A stretch of 64,000 nucleotides of DNA, from the NCBI RefSeq assembly GCF_014805625.2, contig NW_023998421.1, forward strand, positions 7,385,426 to 7,449,425. Direction: 5' to 3'. The notes under the pieces were generated by a model. The model saw only the letters and a program-made list of their open reading frames with translations, made no database searches and was not told the DNA's origin. Position 1 is the first letter of the stretch; every line of letters begins with the position of its first letter. The position numbers and the translations under genes were made by a program. This DNA is from Glossina fuscipes. Lineage: Eukaryota > Arthropoda > Insecta > Diptera > Glossinidae. This document shows positions 10,764 through 22,810 of this stretch, one piece after another.

Positions 10764-11181
10764 ATGTTAATCAAAGTAAAGGTTTGTGACCGCATTGTTA
10801 TTCACCAGTGGTTATTTGCCCATAGAAGGCATAAAAAATCTTGTAAATCTTTGTATCTAATTATGACGGCAGCATCCTAATGTATTTACAGACTCTAACT
10901 GGCAAAGAAATAGAGATCGATATAGAACCTACAGATAAGGTTGATCGTATCAAAGAGCGTGTAGAAGAGAAGGAAGGCATTCCACCTCAACAACAACGTT
11001 TAATTTTCTCGGGCAAACAAATGTGAGTAGAATTAAAAACACAATAATAATAAATCCAGAAATAATTCTCGCAAGTGTTTAAACACACAGGAATGATGAC
11101 AAAACTGCTGCCGATTATAAAGTTCAAGGCGGTTCTGTGCTGCACTTGGTATTGGCTCTACGAGGAGGCAGTCAAAATTAA
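10764..11181 (+). CDS. Nedd8: NEDD8 ubiquitin-like modifier
   Basis: Predicted exons are 10764-10781, 10892-11022 and 11091-11181, 79 residues. The first exon codes only MLIKVK. Reading phase and GT-AG ends fit at both introns (phase 0, then phase 2 splitting Met50). The fold is a single ubiquitin-like domain containing [35 protein letters not shown] and the C-terminal ALRGG. NEDD8 is conjugated through this Gly-Gly to cullins, activating cullin-RING ubiquitin ligases. After the Gly-Gly only SQN follows before the stop, so the precursor tail is three residues, shorter than the tail I recall for Drosophila. The alanine before RGG (ALRGG) is the residue separating NEDD8 from ubiquitin, which has arginine. 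A likely AATAAA signal lies near 11269. It converges on the GSTCD-type gene. Confidence 0.96.
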
Positions 11182-11357
11182 GATTTTTCGTTCCTCATTT
11201 ATAATATTAGGCCTCCAAGTACGGCACCCGGTTATATATTATAAAAATGATGACCTTTTTATTTGTGTAAAATAAATTATAGGGCATTAACTATTTAAGT
11301 ACTCATTTATATTTTTAAAAGTCATTAAAATTTAAAGAAAAAAATTGTGGAAATATA

Positions 11358-13208
11358 TCAACTTTCCTTCTTTAGAAAACCCACCAGTAATCTATTTTTT
11401 GGAGTACAATCTTCCGGCTTTAAACGCGTTAAAATTACTTCATAACCTGCGTCTTCGGCTTGCAATTTGCGATCAGTATCCACGATATCCATACAAAGTT
11501 GCCCTTGTTTTGTTATCTCAGGTTTACAGTTTAAAGTTCCAAGTTCATGTGCTTGATCGGCAGTATGTGCTACATACATAAAATCTTTCTCCGATAAAAC
11601 CTGGCGAAATTGCTTACTCAATGGATATGTAATATGCGGCATCGATTGTAAGGAACCATAACAGCACGGACAGCACACAAAGTTCGCTTTAGCTTGCCGG
11701 CATTGTTGCAGAACTATGTCTGTGGCTGTGCCACAAGCATGCAAGGATGTACCTATATTAAACTTACCCTTAAAATAATCTATATTGCACTGGTAGAACT
11801 TTATATTAGACAATTTCAGTTCTAGAGCTCGCAGTTTTGCTCTCTGCAGAGATTCCGGTTTATTTTCCATAAGTATTATTGTACATTGCGGTAAATGCAA
11901 AGCCAATAGTATTCCTAAATGACCAGTACCGCTACAAAAATCGATAATTCGGTTTCCTGGCTCAGCCAAAGAAATAGCAGCATTTGCCAAATTCTCTAAT
12001 TGTTGTCGCTTCCTTTCTAATCTTTCTTCTGGTAAAGCACAACTTTTGGCATGGGAAGGCTCTATCCTTTGCCAATCTATACTCTTCTGGTCAAAAGTTT
12101 TAGAATAATCACTATTGTAATTCAATCGTAGAGTTTGCAATTTATTCAGTGTTGCGTCCACATCCCTTTGCGCGGTAAAAACGCGTTTGCGAGGCCTATA
12201 ACGTTTAGGATCACTTTTATATAAACTTTTAGACTCACAGTTAGGTATCGACAAGATTGAAACTAGGTCTTCTTTAACGCTATGAACACTTGGATATAAA
12301 CAAAGCTCATCTAAAATGGCTTTACATCTAGGTTCATGTTTGTCAACCTAAAATAAAAAAAGGGATGCTTTTAAAAACCGAAAGTTAATTACATAACACA
12401 CAATAATACAAACCTCCTCAAACCATGAACAAGTCAAAGGAAAATTTGACAGCATATTCCGGCTAAAGTGAAATATTAAACGCAGACAAGGATATAATAT
12501 TAAATCGGCTATTGTGAACAATACACCTTCAGCAAACTTGTGCTCTATCTGCAATTCCTCTTTAGGTATTTTACAATCTATCGTTATCCTTGTCTTTTTA
12601 ATATCATTGTTTAATTGGCTTTTTGTTTGGTTGGCTCGCTCCCTGGCCAGTTTATATATATTATGCATTCGCACAGGTTCATTCATGTGCTTCTCAAATC
12701 GTACCGCTTCAACAGGAATTTCTTTTATGCTTTGTTTTAGACTGTTACAAAGTAATAACTGTTTTAAGGCTTTCACTATATCAACCTCGCAGAATCTTGT
12801 CCACACCGAAGTTTCAGAAGGTGACATCAAACAGCCTTCCTTAAAACCTAAAAGTTTGCGGACTTGTACATTTTTTTGCCGGGCAACCAGCTCTCGACAT
12901 ACGGCACATAAACCCGCTACAAAAATATCTCCATTCTTATAATAAACAGGTAAGCGCAGGTCTTGTATGGCTTGGTACGTGTAAGAATCTTCGCACATTA
13001 TTTTTTGCGGTTGACTGTGCAAATAATGCGTAAAATTAAGTTGCATTTCACAGCTTAAATTTGAAGGCACGAATTTTATTTTAACATTTGGCGGACTTTC
13101 TAAATAACGGTAGACATAGAGGGCTATAAACGATGGTATGGTAGTAAAGACTTCTACTTCGTCATTTGATAAATTATTTGTAAGAATTTCTAAATATAAA
13201 TAATCCAT
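11358..13208 (-). CDS. GSTCD-type methyltransferase-domain protein
   Basis: Predicted exons in transcription order are 13208-12414 and 12347-11358, giving 594 residues, close to the human GSTCD length of about 630. The junction is phase 0 (WFEE then VDKHEP). The N-terminal half has the glutathione-S-transferase C-terminal-like helical region of the family. The C-terminal half is a Rossmann-type SAM-dependent methyltransferase: DFCSGTGHLGILLALHLP is the SAM-binding glycine loop, followed by MENKPESLQRA, TSLHACGTATDIVL and the cysteine-rich VCCPCCYGSL. The closest known proteins are vertebrate GSTCD and, from memory, Drosophila CG10428. The substrate is not established. The gene is convergent with Nedd8, about 180 bases away. 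Confidence 0.88.
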
Positions 13209-13699
13209 TTATTTAAATTAAACTCAAAAATATAATGCAAATGCCTTGCTATCAAAAAACTTTAAATTGAGGTTAGGTTTTCATTCAAGCAAACAGCTGT
13301 TTCGTAGTAGTAGGGTAATCTAAAAAACATTAATCATATCGTTTAGTGAGCTTGGTAAAGAAGCTTTTAGCTTCTTATATTATTTGTACAAATTAATTTT
13401 TATTTAATATTTAGTCGAGCGCTTACTTCAGCATTACGGCGGTTTGTGGTTTGTTGTTAATATATGTCGGTGGCTTTGTATTTTCATAGCTAATCGTATA
13501 GTTTAAAATAAAAAAAGAACATCATAACTTTGCAAAATAAGTCAAATAATTGTTAAGGTAAAATGGAAATTCGTTGGTTTAAAAACACGCTAAAGTGACC
13601 CTGTGAAGCTATTTAAAACATAAATTTTGTAGGTCAAATTTAAAACTACCGATAAATATGTGTAATACCGGGAGAAAAACTTAATTAATTTATATAAAG

Positions 13700-13701
<2 letters not shown>

Positions 13702-13743
<42 letters not shown>
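13702..13743 (+). repeat. (CT)n microsatellite
   Basis: About 21 uninterrupted CT dinucleotides followed by a degenerate tail ('tttatctctct'). On the other strand this is a GA repeat of the kind GAGA-factor proteins bind, but about 500 bases upstream of the nearest start codon its role is unknown. Confidence 0.95.
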
Positions 13744-13745
<2 letters not shown>

Positions 13746-15274
13746 ATCTCTCTGAATGAAGTTTTCAAACACAAAAACCATAAAAACTATTATGCAAAGC
13801 ATCATCAAAATATGACGGGAAGTAGAGATTTAATGATAAACTTTATTTACATAGCATGAGATAGTTTTAAGGTGACCCTCTGCATTTAAGTTTAAAAAAG
13901 AAATAAATATTAAATAAATAAGTGGAGAATGATTAAATATTAAACTATTACATAAAGAAGAATTTGTTTGGAGAAGATTATCATAAGGAGAGATATTTGA
14001 TCTGATTGCAGACAATAAAAAAGAATTCCTACGGGGTAGAAATGTTAGTCTTTTTAAGCGTAATGAATGTAGCACTTAAAAGAAATTTTGTTCGGTTTTT
14101 AATAGGAAGTTGCGTTATATAACTCAGATTTCGGTTTCGAAATATGAACAAGTATTACGGATGGATAGACAAATGTTGCAAGGTGTTACTTTACAACTTT
14201 TGAATTTAAAGGCATTCTTTTAACTCCCACCTTTTCAGTACTCTAAAATCAAAAGAATTGCAAAAAAAAGAATAATTGATCTCCATGGTGAGTTGTGAAC
14301 ACATGCGGCGTTTGAAAGGAGAATAAATCCAATTCATATCTATAAAGTATTGTATAAGTCTTTTGAGTTTTTTTTATGCAGCCACCTTAATTCTTGTTGA
14401 CATTCTTTTTATTGTAGCTATACATTCAGAAGTTAATAATTAAATTAGATTTATTGTGCGAAAATTGAAATGAAATAACAATAATAGGAGCGATGTTGTT
14501 ATGTGTGTGTGCGCGTTTTTTAAGTAAAGAACAGATTTTAAAAAATCAATTAAGAAGATAGGAAATATTCCATAACAAATTTATAATAATACGATGGCAA
14601 TGACCATAGAAGTATGATGAGAAGTAAACAAATGCATTCATTTATCGTATAAGGTCTTTGAACAATTCAGCGAAACATTTATATTTTAGATTTATGTCTT
14701 ACTTAAATAAACTATATTTCTAAAGATAACGCGACATATATCAGAGTAATAACTGATAAAAATTCATTCTCTTATTCAGTGAAGGCAGCTCAGCAAGTTA
14801 ATTTACCTTCTTCTAACCTAAATAAATATCAGATGTAATGCAAAATTGATAAGAGAAGGGAGAGATAAATAACAAAATAAACAGTTTAAGCAGATCATTT
14901 AATTAAAGTAAAGCGACTGGTTTCACGCTACTGGTTAATTTCAAATATTTTGAAAATTAATTCAAATAAGTAAAACTAATAAAAAGAGGTAAGAACTTTG
15001 TATAACTTATTTTAAACTGAAATGAAAGCTAAAATAAAAAAATTAAAAAACTTTCTACAAACAGAGTTTTTAAAAAACTCACAATGTTGATTATTAAAAA
15101 AAAAAAATTCACAGTATGTATAAAATTTACTATGAAAACTTTTTCTGGTATAATTATTATAAAATAATTTTTGAGAATAATTTTACGAAGCGATAATAAG
15201 TTTGTGTGTCAATTTAAGAATCACTTTCTGTAAAAAGTGAGTCCATCTCAAGTCCTTACGGGTATTGCATACAA

Positions 15275-15345
15275 CCACATAAATTTAATACATCCACGTA
15301 TCTCAGAAGCTTGTCCGTCCATCTGTCCGTCTTGTTTTTTTGTGT
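15275..15345 (+). repeat. Family A fragment
   Basis: A short match to the head and 'gtccgtc' box of family A: 'ctcagaagcttgtccgtcc' followed by 'atctgtccgtct'. Surrounding sequence is too diverged to extend. Confidence 0.4.
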
Positions 15346-16109
15346 TTAACCTAGAATTAGCAATTGTTAGGATATTGTGAAGTAGTGTTTTGGCCTTTGA
15401 ACGAACACAAAATAAATGCCGCTATAAATCTTTTCAGAAAATAGGCTAAAATATTATTCTTTTGCTAAGCCGCAAAATTTGCGTCCATGGAGAGCGGTTA
15501 AAATTCGTTGATTGTATAAAAACAATTTGAAAAAAAATGAATCCTGGAGAAATTGCCCCTAGAAGGCTTTCAATATAGTAGTAAGCATTAGCCTGATTGT
15601 AGTCTGTCTATATTAACGGCGAACATGTAAACTAAAAAAAATGGTATTTTTTAACGACACTTCCCGATACTATTTTAACAGAAGACACACCTGCAGTTTA
15701 ATAATACCGCCGTAGCTGGAACAAATGAATTCGTCTTTACGTTGCATAACCACACCGTATAAAAGTAATAAATATGTAAATAAGTCATAGAAAATGTTTT
15801 AAATATAACTTCTTTTTGATATTATTATACAATGATGACGCAAAATTAAACAATTAGAAGAATGAAGTTTAATTGACTAAAATTAAATGTGCGGATTGAT
15901 AATTCATAGGACATACATTTTTTTATACCCTACACCACTTGTTGTACCACATATATTAAGTTTGCGCTTTTATTATACCGATCGATTCAGACAATGATTA
16001 AGCTTGTCTTTTCTTCTTGCATTGTCAATGAGAAGATCAAATTAGTAAATTATATTCGACTATGGTCGATTCGTGTATACCCACCACTCGACCAAAATCA
16101 AAAAAAAAA

Positions 16110-16440
16110 TGAAATTCTAGCATATTGGGTGGGCCTGGCCAATGTTTCCATTTTGTGGAGATACTGTAGCAGCACCCTCGAAATACACAAATTTTTATTC
16201 TTGTACTTTGTGACTAACGAGCAAAAACCTATTTTTTGTTTTTGAAAACAAGGATGTTATCACTTTATATTGCACTCTGGGCGTGTCCGGTTTGGCGCGT
16301 TCTAAATACCAGCGTACGTACAACAACTTTTGATGTTTTTGGCCAAATTTAAAGCTGATATCGTAATTTTTTCGGTCAAAAGAACTTTCATCGCAGGCAA
16401 GTAAACAGATGGACTAAAGGAGAGATAAACATGCGTCGAT
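16110..16440 (-). repeat. Dispersed repeat family A, reverse copy
   Basis: Read on the minus strand it shows the family A order ('gtccatctgttta', 'tttggccaaaaacat', 'tgggcgtgtccgg' on the plus strand, and the tail complement of 'ttgggtgggcctggccaat'). It ends about 120 bases upstream of the kinase start codon, so it sits in the presumed promoter or 5' UTR region. Confidence 0.6.
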
Positions 16441-16559
16441 CGGTTCACGATACAATTTTTGCTAAGACTATTATATGTTTCAAAGTTAACTCGTAATTAA
16501 ATATAACTTTCTGTTCTCTCTTATCTCTTTTTTTTTTCTTTAGAACATTCTGAAATACT

Positions 16560-19500
16560 ATGGCTGATACCTGGAATAACGTTGAATTGTCGAATATATC
16601 GCGTCGTAAATCGTATACTTTGAATCACGATTATGACGTGACTTCGAAAGACTCGAGCAATCACAATAACAATCATAAAAAGGAGACCAATGAAGCAGTG
16701 ATCAAACCTCCTCCGGAGACAGTAATTTTAGAGCCTGGTTCCAATATCAAGCCTAAGGTGACCAACGACGATGTAGAGTCTCTATTGAGGCGTCTATATG
16801 GTGTCACAATTGGTGAAATCACCGAACTAATTTCCTACGACGATCGTAACTATTTCGTTAAAGAAGATCCGTAAGTGTTAGATTAGGAAATTTCTTAAGC
16901 CTTTTAGTTTCGAAAATTGAAAAAATTCGCAATATTAAAAGAGATTTCTGATAAAAATACGCTTCGCTCTTTGGCTAATGCCTTGATGTTACGTCAAATG
17001 TCTATTACCAAGTATATATAACATAAAACATTTAGCCCGTTCTTTACATTATCTCAGTTTGTCTCGCTTTATCGGACAACACGATTTATTCTTGTTCACC
17101 ACATATGCTGGGAAAGACACTTGATATGGAAGATTGTGTGCTCGAGGAATATACAGCTTCGTCGATATCAACGTTCTCTTCATATTTTGCTATTATTGCT
17201 CCACTATCAATTTGCTTCCCTTCTTATTCTGCTATGTTCATCTTCTTCAAACCTTTATAATATTTTGCAATGCTTTGTATTTCTTCAGTTACATTACAAA
17301 GATTTTTTAATGCTTATTGGCAAAAGATGAAACTTCACTTAAACATTAATCTCGACTCGTCTATTGGGAACTATTAACGCCCACCTGCTCTTTATTGAAA
17401 CTCGCTTCCGAAGATTTCTTTAATACTGAAAGGGATTGAACACAGATTTCTTTACAATTGTTCTTGGATTTTTTTCCATTCATAACAGCATTCGTTACCT
17501 TCGACAACAATTTTAAAGTGCTTGTACACTTACCGCAAAGAGACGGATATTTATAGATCGAGCTTATTTCGAATTCTTCCAAATGCAAACTGACTGAAGC
17601 GGTTTTGCTAGAAATCCCTCTTCAACCGTCTGCTTCTCAAATATTTGCACACCATATGGTTTTCCCGGCAACCTTTACCCAACTATTTTCTGATTATCAG
17701 CTCTCGACTTGTTCAAAAGCAAAAGAAATGAAATCGACCAAAGCTAAGTGATAAGTATCGTGATCATTGAGTGATAAGTCGGCGTTTGTGCAATAACTTT
17801 GTTCGTCTTAAATCTCAACGCATTTCTGTCCCAAATTTTAGGTCGTTTGGATCCTTGCTATTCAAGACACAACACCCTTTTCTAGCAGTGGAATTGTGAG
17901 TCACATCATGGCATGAGTCGCTGTAAAAAAGGAAAGGAGTTAATTCTAACATCATGACTATACAAAGAAACTTTCGTCTGTCTTAATTATTAATGTGAAG
18001 TAAGGTGAAACAAGTTAAAGCACTATAGTGACCCACAACTCACGATTAAATAACCTATACCATTCTATGTGTGTTCATATAATGACTTTTTAGAATAGGG
18101 CGTTACATGGGGATTGGTCGAAGAAATGGACTTATTCGACCCATTTTCAATAGCGCCACTGTACCAAATTTCATCAGAATATCTCAAAAATTACGTTTTG
18201 TAGCTTGAATAAAAACTACTCGGACAGACAGACTTAAATTGATGTAGAAAATGAATCTGAATCGATTGGTGCAATAAAAGGCGGGTCTGAAGGCCGATAG
18301 GCAAGCGAGACGAACATAGACATTATGTACGTATAATGTTAGGAATTGTTGTAGGGATTTACGACACTGCCAGTTTACATATAATATTTATTAAATTGCA
18401 AATCTATTAAACAACAAATTAATCGAGGCTATTATATTTATTTTTAGTAATGTTAAGAATCCGTTTATATTAACCCATTGCACTCATGGTTATGTTCTGA
18501 AAATAATAAACTCTTTGGATTCTAAGAAAGTGGACTTTATAGATGCTCAAAGTCAATTACTGTTATATTTAGGTAAGTTTTCATATTTGTATAATGCTGC
18601 TTATAATAACAGAAACCAATAAGAAAATTATAAACGGCTTGGGCCGAATCTCGCATACCCACCACAATCCTTTTCCCATTCTACTCTCCCAGTTCTTTTA
18701 TTTGATACCCATATCGGTGGTATTATTAAAACCTGCCACATTCATTTTACAATGAACCCATTTTTAGGCTGATAATATATCTTCATTTGGGAGATGTACA
18801 TCTGAAACATTGTGTCGTATTTATCTCATAATAAGAAAGCATAAAACATCAAAAAGGTTAAAAAAATAAAATTTAATCACTTGTAAATTTGTGCGGGCTC
18901 GGCCGATTTCTTTCCTTTTAACACCTAGGGTTAACACCTAGAGGGTTTCGTAAAGTAAATCTGGAAAAATTTCAGCCTTTTAACTTTTATAATTTCTGAG
19001 TGACGAGCAAAACCCACAAAGTTTTGTTAAGAAAAACGGAGTTGCGCTAAGTTTATACTCCACTGCACGTTTCTGCTCCGGCCCATTTTCAAAACCAAGC
19101 TGCGTGCAAAAGCTGTTCTTCTTTTTATCCAATTTGAAGCCGATATGTTCATTTTTGCGACCAGGGGAGTGTCAGAAACAAATACTACCCAAACGGACAG
19201 ACATGGTTAAATCAATTCAGAATTTCACGCTGATCAGGAATATATATACTTTAAAAGGTCGCTGAAACCTTATTTTGGGTGTTACATACGTTACGAAAGA
19301 AAACAAAATGAGTTTATCCCCGTCTTACAATGCTGAGTATAAAGATATAAATATGAAGTCCTCTCATTAAAGACATTCGCAAATTTGAAAATAACTCCTT
19401 TTTTACTTGGCTTATTTATGTTACGTTAATTAATAATTTTATTATTTATAAAATTATTTTTCTGTATTTTCGAAGCGAAACAAAAAATTCAATGTCCCCG

Positions 19501-21758
19501 GCCGGTGCCAAATGTTAACGGTAAATATTATTCTATCGAAACAATAAACGAAGGTGAACATGTGATACGTCTATTGGAATTTATACCGGGCAAACTGTTT
19601 CATGAAGTTCCTATTACAAACTATTTATTATTTCAAAGTGGCGAATATTTGGCGAAATTGAATAAAGCTTTACGGGTAAGTTTAAAGGCAGAGAATCGGT
19701 TTAGACTGAATTTTTAAGTATCTAAACCATACAGAAAATAAGCGAAAACATTATAGTGGTACGCAGTCACCATTAAATACCCTACATCATCCCGGTTAAT
19801 GCAGATACTCATATAACGATCTTCCCAAATAAGGGTTTATATGGGAGGTGAACGAAAAATGTGTCTTACCCATTCCATATCCAAAGTTGCTCATCCTTGA
19901 GCCAGAATAAAGCGTTCTACGAAATTTCCTCAAAATATTTTAAAAGTTGCGACCTGGAGGTTAATTACAAGAAAAACAGACAAGCAGCTTAGATGGACGG
20001 ACAAGCTTAGAACTATTTAAAAAGTGATTCCAAATCGATCGGTATTATAAAAACTGGATCTACATGACGTCCTTCTGGATTTTACATACGTCCGCACATA
20101 TATTAATGTAATAAATATCAATTCCCTTGCTACTAATCGTTACATTTACGTGACGCAGACATTTGTTATTACAGCCCGGCGTCACATGCATGTAAGGGAC
20201 GTGCTTACACAATTTATTGAGACCTGTTTAAATCTGTCGTATATTGGGCAAAATTCTGAAATTCGAAACCGATAAATATTCAAAAACTAGGGTTGGTTTA
20301 TAACTGTCGAAGTGTCGAGTACTAGTAGCGAGTTTACAACTGTCGATAAAGTATATGATTTTCTTCGTATCGAATGAATGAGGGATCCTTCGATAAAATA
20401 TTCAAAGGGCAAATGAAGCAAAACATCTTCACGACGTGCACATCTTTGATACGATTAATGGATATAAGGGCTGACTATTACCATTAATACAGGAAACTCC
20501 AAAATAGTAAGCAAAAGCCTAGTATTACGCGATATCATAAAGTAAAAGAGTATTATTCTAAATTATCAGTGCGGTAGAGTAAGTGCTGAAATTAGCAAGC
20601 AAGTGATTAAATTTAAAAGGAATGCATGCTTATGGCATTCTTGATGGGCTGTGATGAACGTGTACCCCTGGAGATTCTGGTAGCGAATGGGTTAATCTCA
20701 TTTATATAATGCCTTCGCCTCAAATTGGAAGCAATTTTATTTGTACTCTTGCATATATATACTATTGTTATTATTATTAATTTAGTCAGAGAAATAAATT
20801 GTAAGTGCTAAAGTGATACCATTTTTTTAGGTTATCGGCTTTACTGAACACTCTACCGCATATGAAATTTGAATCCACGACCATTGATTTTTTACCCGAG
20901 AATATATAATATGACACAAACATGATTATATGAACAATATGAAATATTTCGTTTCAAACCCTCATTTAAATACGTTTAGAAATCTTTTCAACTGAATTCA
21001 GTTCTCATCATAAATACAATTTTGTTTAGTCATTGGAGCAAAACTACTATTACACATTAATGCAAATTCGATGAAGGATAAAAATAACAAGTCATTCTAT
21101 CTAATCATTTCATTACTTGTTGATATCTTTCTCTTAGAATTTTCAACACATTGCTTACGAAAGCCACCAAAGCACTTGGCAGTTGCAAATGGTTCCAAAA
21201 TTGCGTGACTTCCTTTTCGTTTTGAAGGATTCTAGTCGGAAACTGTTGATAGAAGAAATCATAGAATCTTTCGAAAAAAACGTTTTAGAAAAGTTAAACA
21301 CATTCGCGATGCAGATAATTCACGGAGATTACAATGAGCAGAATATTATTGTGCAGTTATCGGATAATGGCAAACATTACAAAGTTGTGGGCGTTATCGA
21401 TTTTGGCGACACGAACAAATCTCCCATGATCTTTGAAGTTGCAATAGGCCTTACTTACTTACTCTTACAAGCTAAAAATTTGGAGAGCGGCGGAATTTTC
21501 TTAGCTGGTTTTGAAACTATACAACCTTTGATAGCAAATGAAAAACATTACCTCAAATATTGCGTAGCAGCACGTTTGGCTCAAAGCTTGGTTATGGGTG
21601 CTTACACGCATTCGATAGATACGACCAATGAATATGTTTTGGTAACCCAAGAACAAGGCTGGAAACTAATCGAAGAATTGTGGTGTGAACGTTTCAAAGA
21701 AATTGACGATATCTGGGAAAATTCGGCAAATAAATATTTAACACAAAGCTGTAAATGA
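16560..21758 (+). CDS. Hydroxylysine-kinase-like APH-family kinase
   Basis: Predicted exons are 16560-16870, 18448-18572, 19476-19675 and 21138-21758, coding 418 residues. Phases 2, 1 and 0 match at every junction. The first exon has a polar low-complexity N-terminus, then a conserved start (LLRRLYGVTIGEITELISYD). Later exons give HCTHGYVLKIIN (nucleotide-binding lysine region), QCPRPVPNVNGKYY and VIRLLEFIPGKLFHEVP. The catalytic loop is IIHGDYNEQNIIV and the metal-binding motif is GVIDFGDTNKSP. This is the aminoglycoside phosphotransferase fold of hydroxylysine kinase (HYKK/AGPHD1), which phosphorylates 5-hydroxy-L-lysine in its breakdown. The exact substrate is inferred. All three introns carry dispersed repeats. 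AATAAA at 21841 is a likely polyadenylation signal. It is convergent with msl-1. Confidence 0.9.
17040..17740 (-). pseudogene. Decayed antisense coding sequence in kinase intron 1
   Basis: Inside intron 1 of the APH kinase, on the minus strand, several open blocks follow one another in shifting frames: KSRADNQKIVG, a stop, RLPGKPYGVQIFEKQTVEEG and FLAKPLQSVCIWKN, then after a shift SLCGKCTSTLKLLSKV and further open codons to a stop near 17361. A later block near 17110-17190 reads AKYEENVDIDEAVYSSS. The local base composition is less AT-rich than its surroundings. I do not recognise the family. It may be a dead gene or mobile-element fragment. Confidence 0.3.
18000..18340 (+). repeat. Dispersed repeat family B, copy in kinase intron 1
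   Basis: Shares an ordered set of boxes with the fuller copy at 39826-40535: 'actatagtgacccacaact', 'ggggattggtcgaagaa', 'gtagcttgaataaaaac', 'acagacagactta' and 'ctgaatcgattggtgcaat'. Diverged but collinear, and with no coding potential. Confidence 0.7.
18605..18780 (+). repeat. Possible dispersed repeat (unclassified)
   Basis: A stretch containing 'ggcttgggccgaatctcgca' followed by 'tacccaccac' and 'gatacccatatcggtggta' has the look of the repeats nearby but does not match families A or B box by box. No second copy is clear in the window. Confidence 0.3.
18890..19290 (-). repeat. Dispersed repeat family A, reverse copy in kinase intron 2
   Basis: Minus-strand reading gives the family order: a head with 'cctgatcagcgtgaaattc' type sequence, 'tgtctgtccgttt', 'cgcaaaaatgaacatatcgg', 'cttcaaattgg', and a tail 'atcggccgagcccgc'. 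About 400 bases including internal indels. Confidence 0.65.
19725..20115 (+). repeat. Dispersed repeat family B, copy in kinase intron 3
   Basis: Starts with 'cattatagtggtacgcagtc' and 'ataccctacatcatccc', continues with 'aaaagttgcgacctgg' and 'acggacaagctta', and ends 'aaatcgatcggtattat' ... 'ttacatacgtccgcac'. It is collinear with the family B copies at 39826 and 50440. Confidence 0.75.
20825..20900 (-). repeat. Degraded tRNA-derived SINE fragment
   Basis: On the minus strand a B-box-like GTGGATTCAAATTT is followed by GCGGTAGAGTGTTCAGTAAAG. This resembles the junction between the two tRNA-like units of the SINE at 2850-2995 (GGGTTCAAACG, then GTGGTAGAGT and CAGTCAGTAAAG) with a deletion. 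Too short to classify firmly. Confidence 0.4.
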
Positions 21759-22810
21759 AAGATAAACGGGGAAGCATATAGAAAATGCGTTTGACTTCGG
21801 TATAAGTTAATTAATTCAATGAAACTTCAATGTAAACTTTAATAAAATGTCTTGTCAATTATATAAAACATAAGTGGTAGACACGCAAACATTTCATTAA
21901 TTTCAGACATTTATATGTTTAAATTCGTTTTTGACGAGGGAGACGAAATAAAACGGAGTCAGCTAATCGATGCTTTTCTTGCTTACAAAAACGACTATAA
22001 AGAGGAGATAAAAAAATTATAAGCGAATTAATGTGCATATGTGACATATTCTTTATAGTGTTCCGTCAATCGAAACTATTTACACATTTCTTTTTGGATA
22101 GTCGAGACCTGTCTAAGCAATATATCATGCCAAGTTGTAATAATAATTTATTCTAACTTCAGATGTCGCAAACGAAAAAAATGTCGCCCATTTTAGTGCT
22201 CGGAAAAATTGAAGACTTATTATTTGTTTCAAATTTGAATTAAATTTATTTCAAATCCAAATTTGTGGACGTGTTTGCTGACCATTTGCATACAAATTTA
22301 GCCAAAATTTAATTTTCTACCGTATTCACTGTTGATCTTTAATTATATTGCAGTGTTGCCAATTTAAAAAATAATTTTGTTTTGTGATCCTACTACAGAG
22401 ATGTGTGAATATATTCAAATTTCCTTTAAGCATAAATATAAAAAAAAGCCATTCTTTGTTCTCAATTTTAACTTTTATTATATCTATATACAGTTTCTAG
22501 TCTTTCAAATTAAATTCTATTCCTAAAACAATTTAAAGCCTTTACACAATAAATTTCCTACACATGCTACATTTACATGATTTATATTTAAAAAATATGG
22601 ATCCCATATACAACATAACACAATACGTTGAAAGATTAGATTTTATCACAATTTCACTTTAGGCCAAAGTTAAAAAATTTTCAATTGAAGAATCATTACA
22701 ACAAACAAGTGGACATATCAAGTATACAAATGCGAAGAACATTAAATTTTTAACATTCCGTGTTTAAAATATAAACGATAACTATATGATCAAATATAAA
22801 TTTTAAAAGA
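21759..22810. other. Convergent intergenic region (kinase and msl-1 3' ends)
   Basis: AT-rich 3' flanks of two convergent genes. An AATAAA at 21841-21846 suits the kinase. Nothing else is recognised. Confidence 0.6.

Larger units (their letters stand above)
13209..16559. other. Intergenic region, AT-rich
   Basis: Between the GSTCD-type gene and the APH kinase, which diverge, so it should contain both promoters. I see no TATA-Inr pair convincing enough to mark. It holds a CT dinucleotide microsatellite (13702-13743), a partial family A copy near 15280-15340, a reverse family B end near 15915-16000 and a reverse family A copy at 16110-16440. No coding exon is recognised. Confidence 0.65.

Noticed and set aside
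12514..12942. Plus-strand open frame of 142 codons
   Set aside because: It lies antisense inside the GSTCD-type exon 1, whose minus-strand frame has clear family support; it is a shadow.
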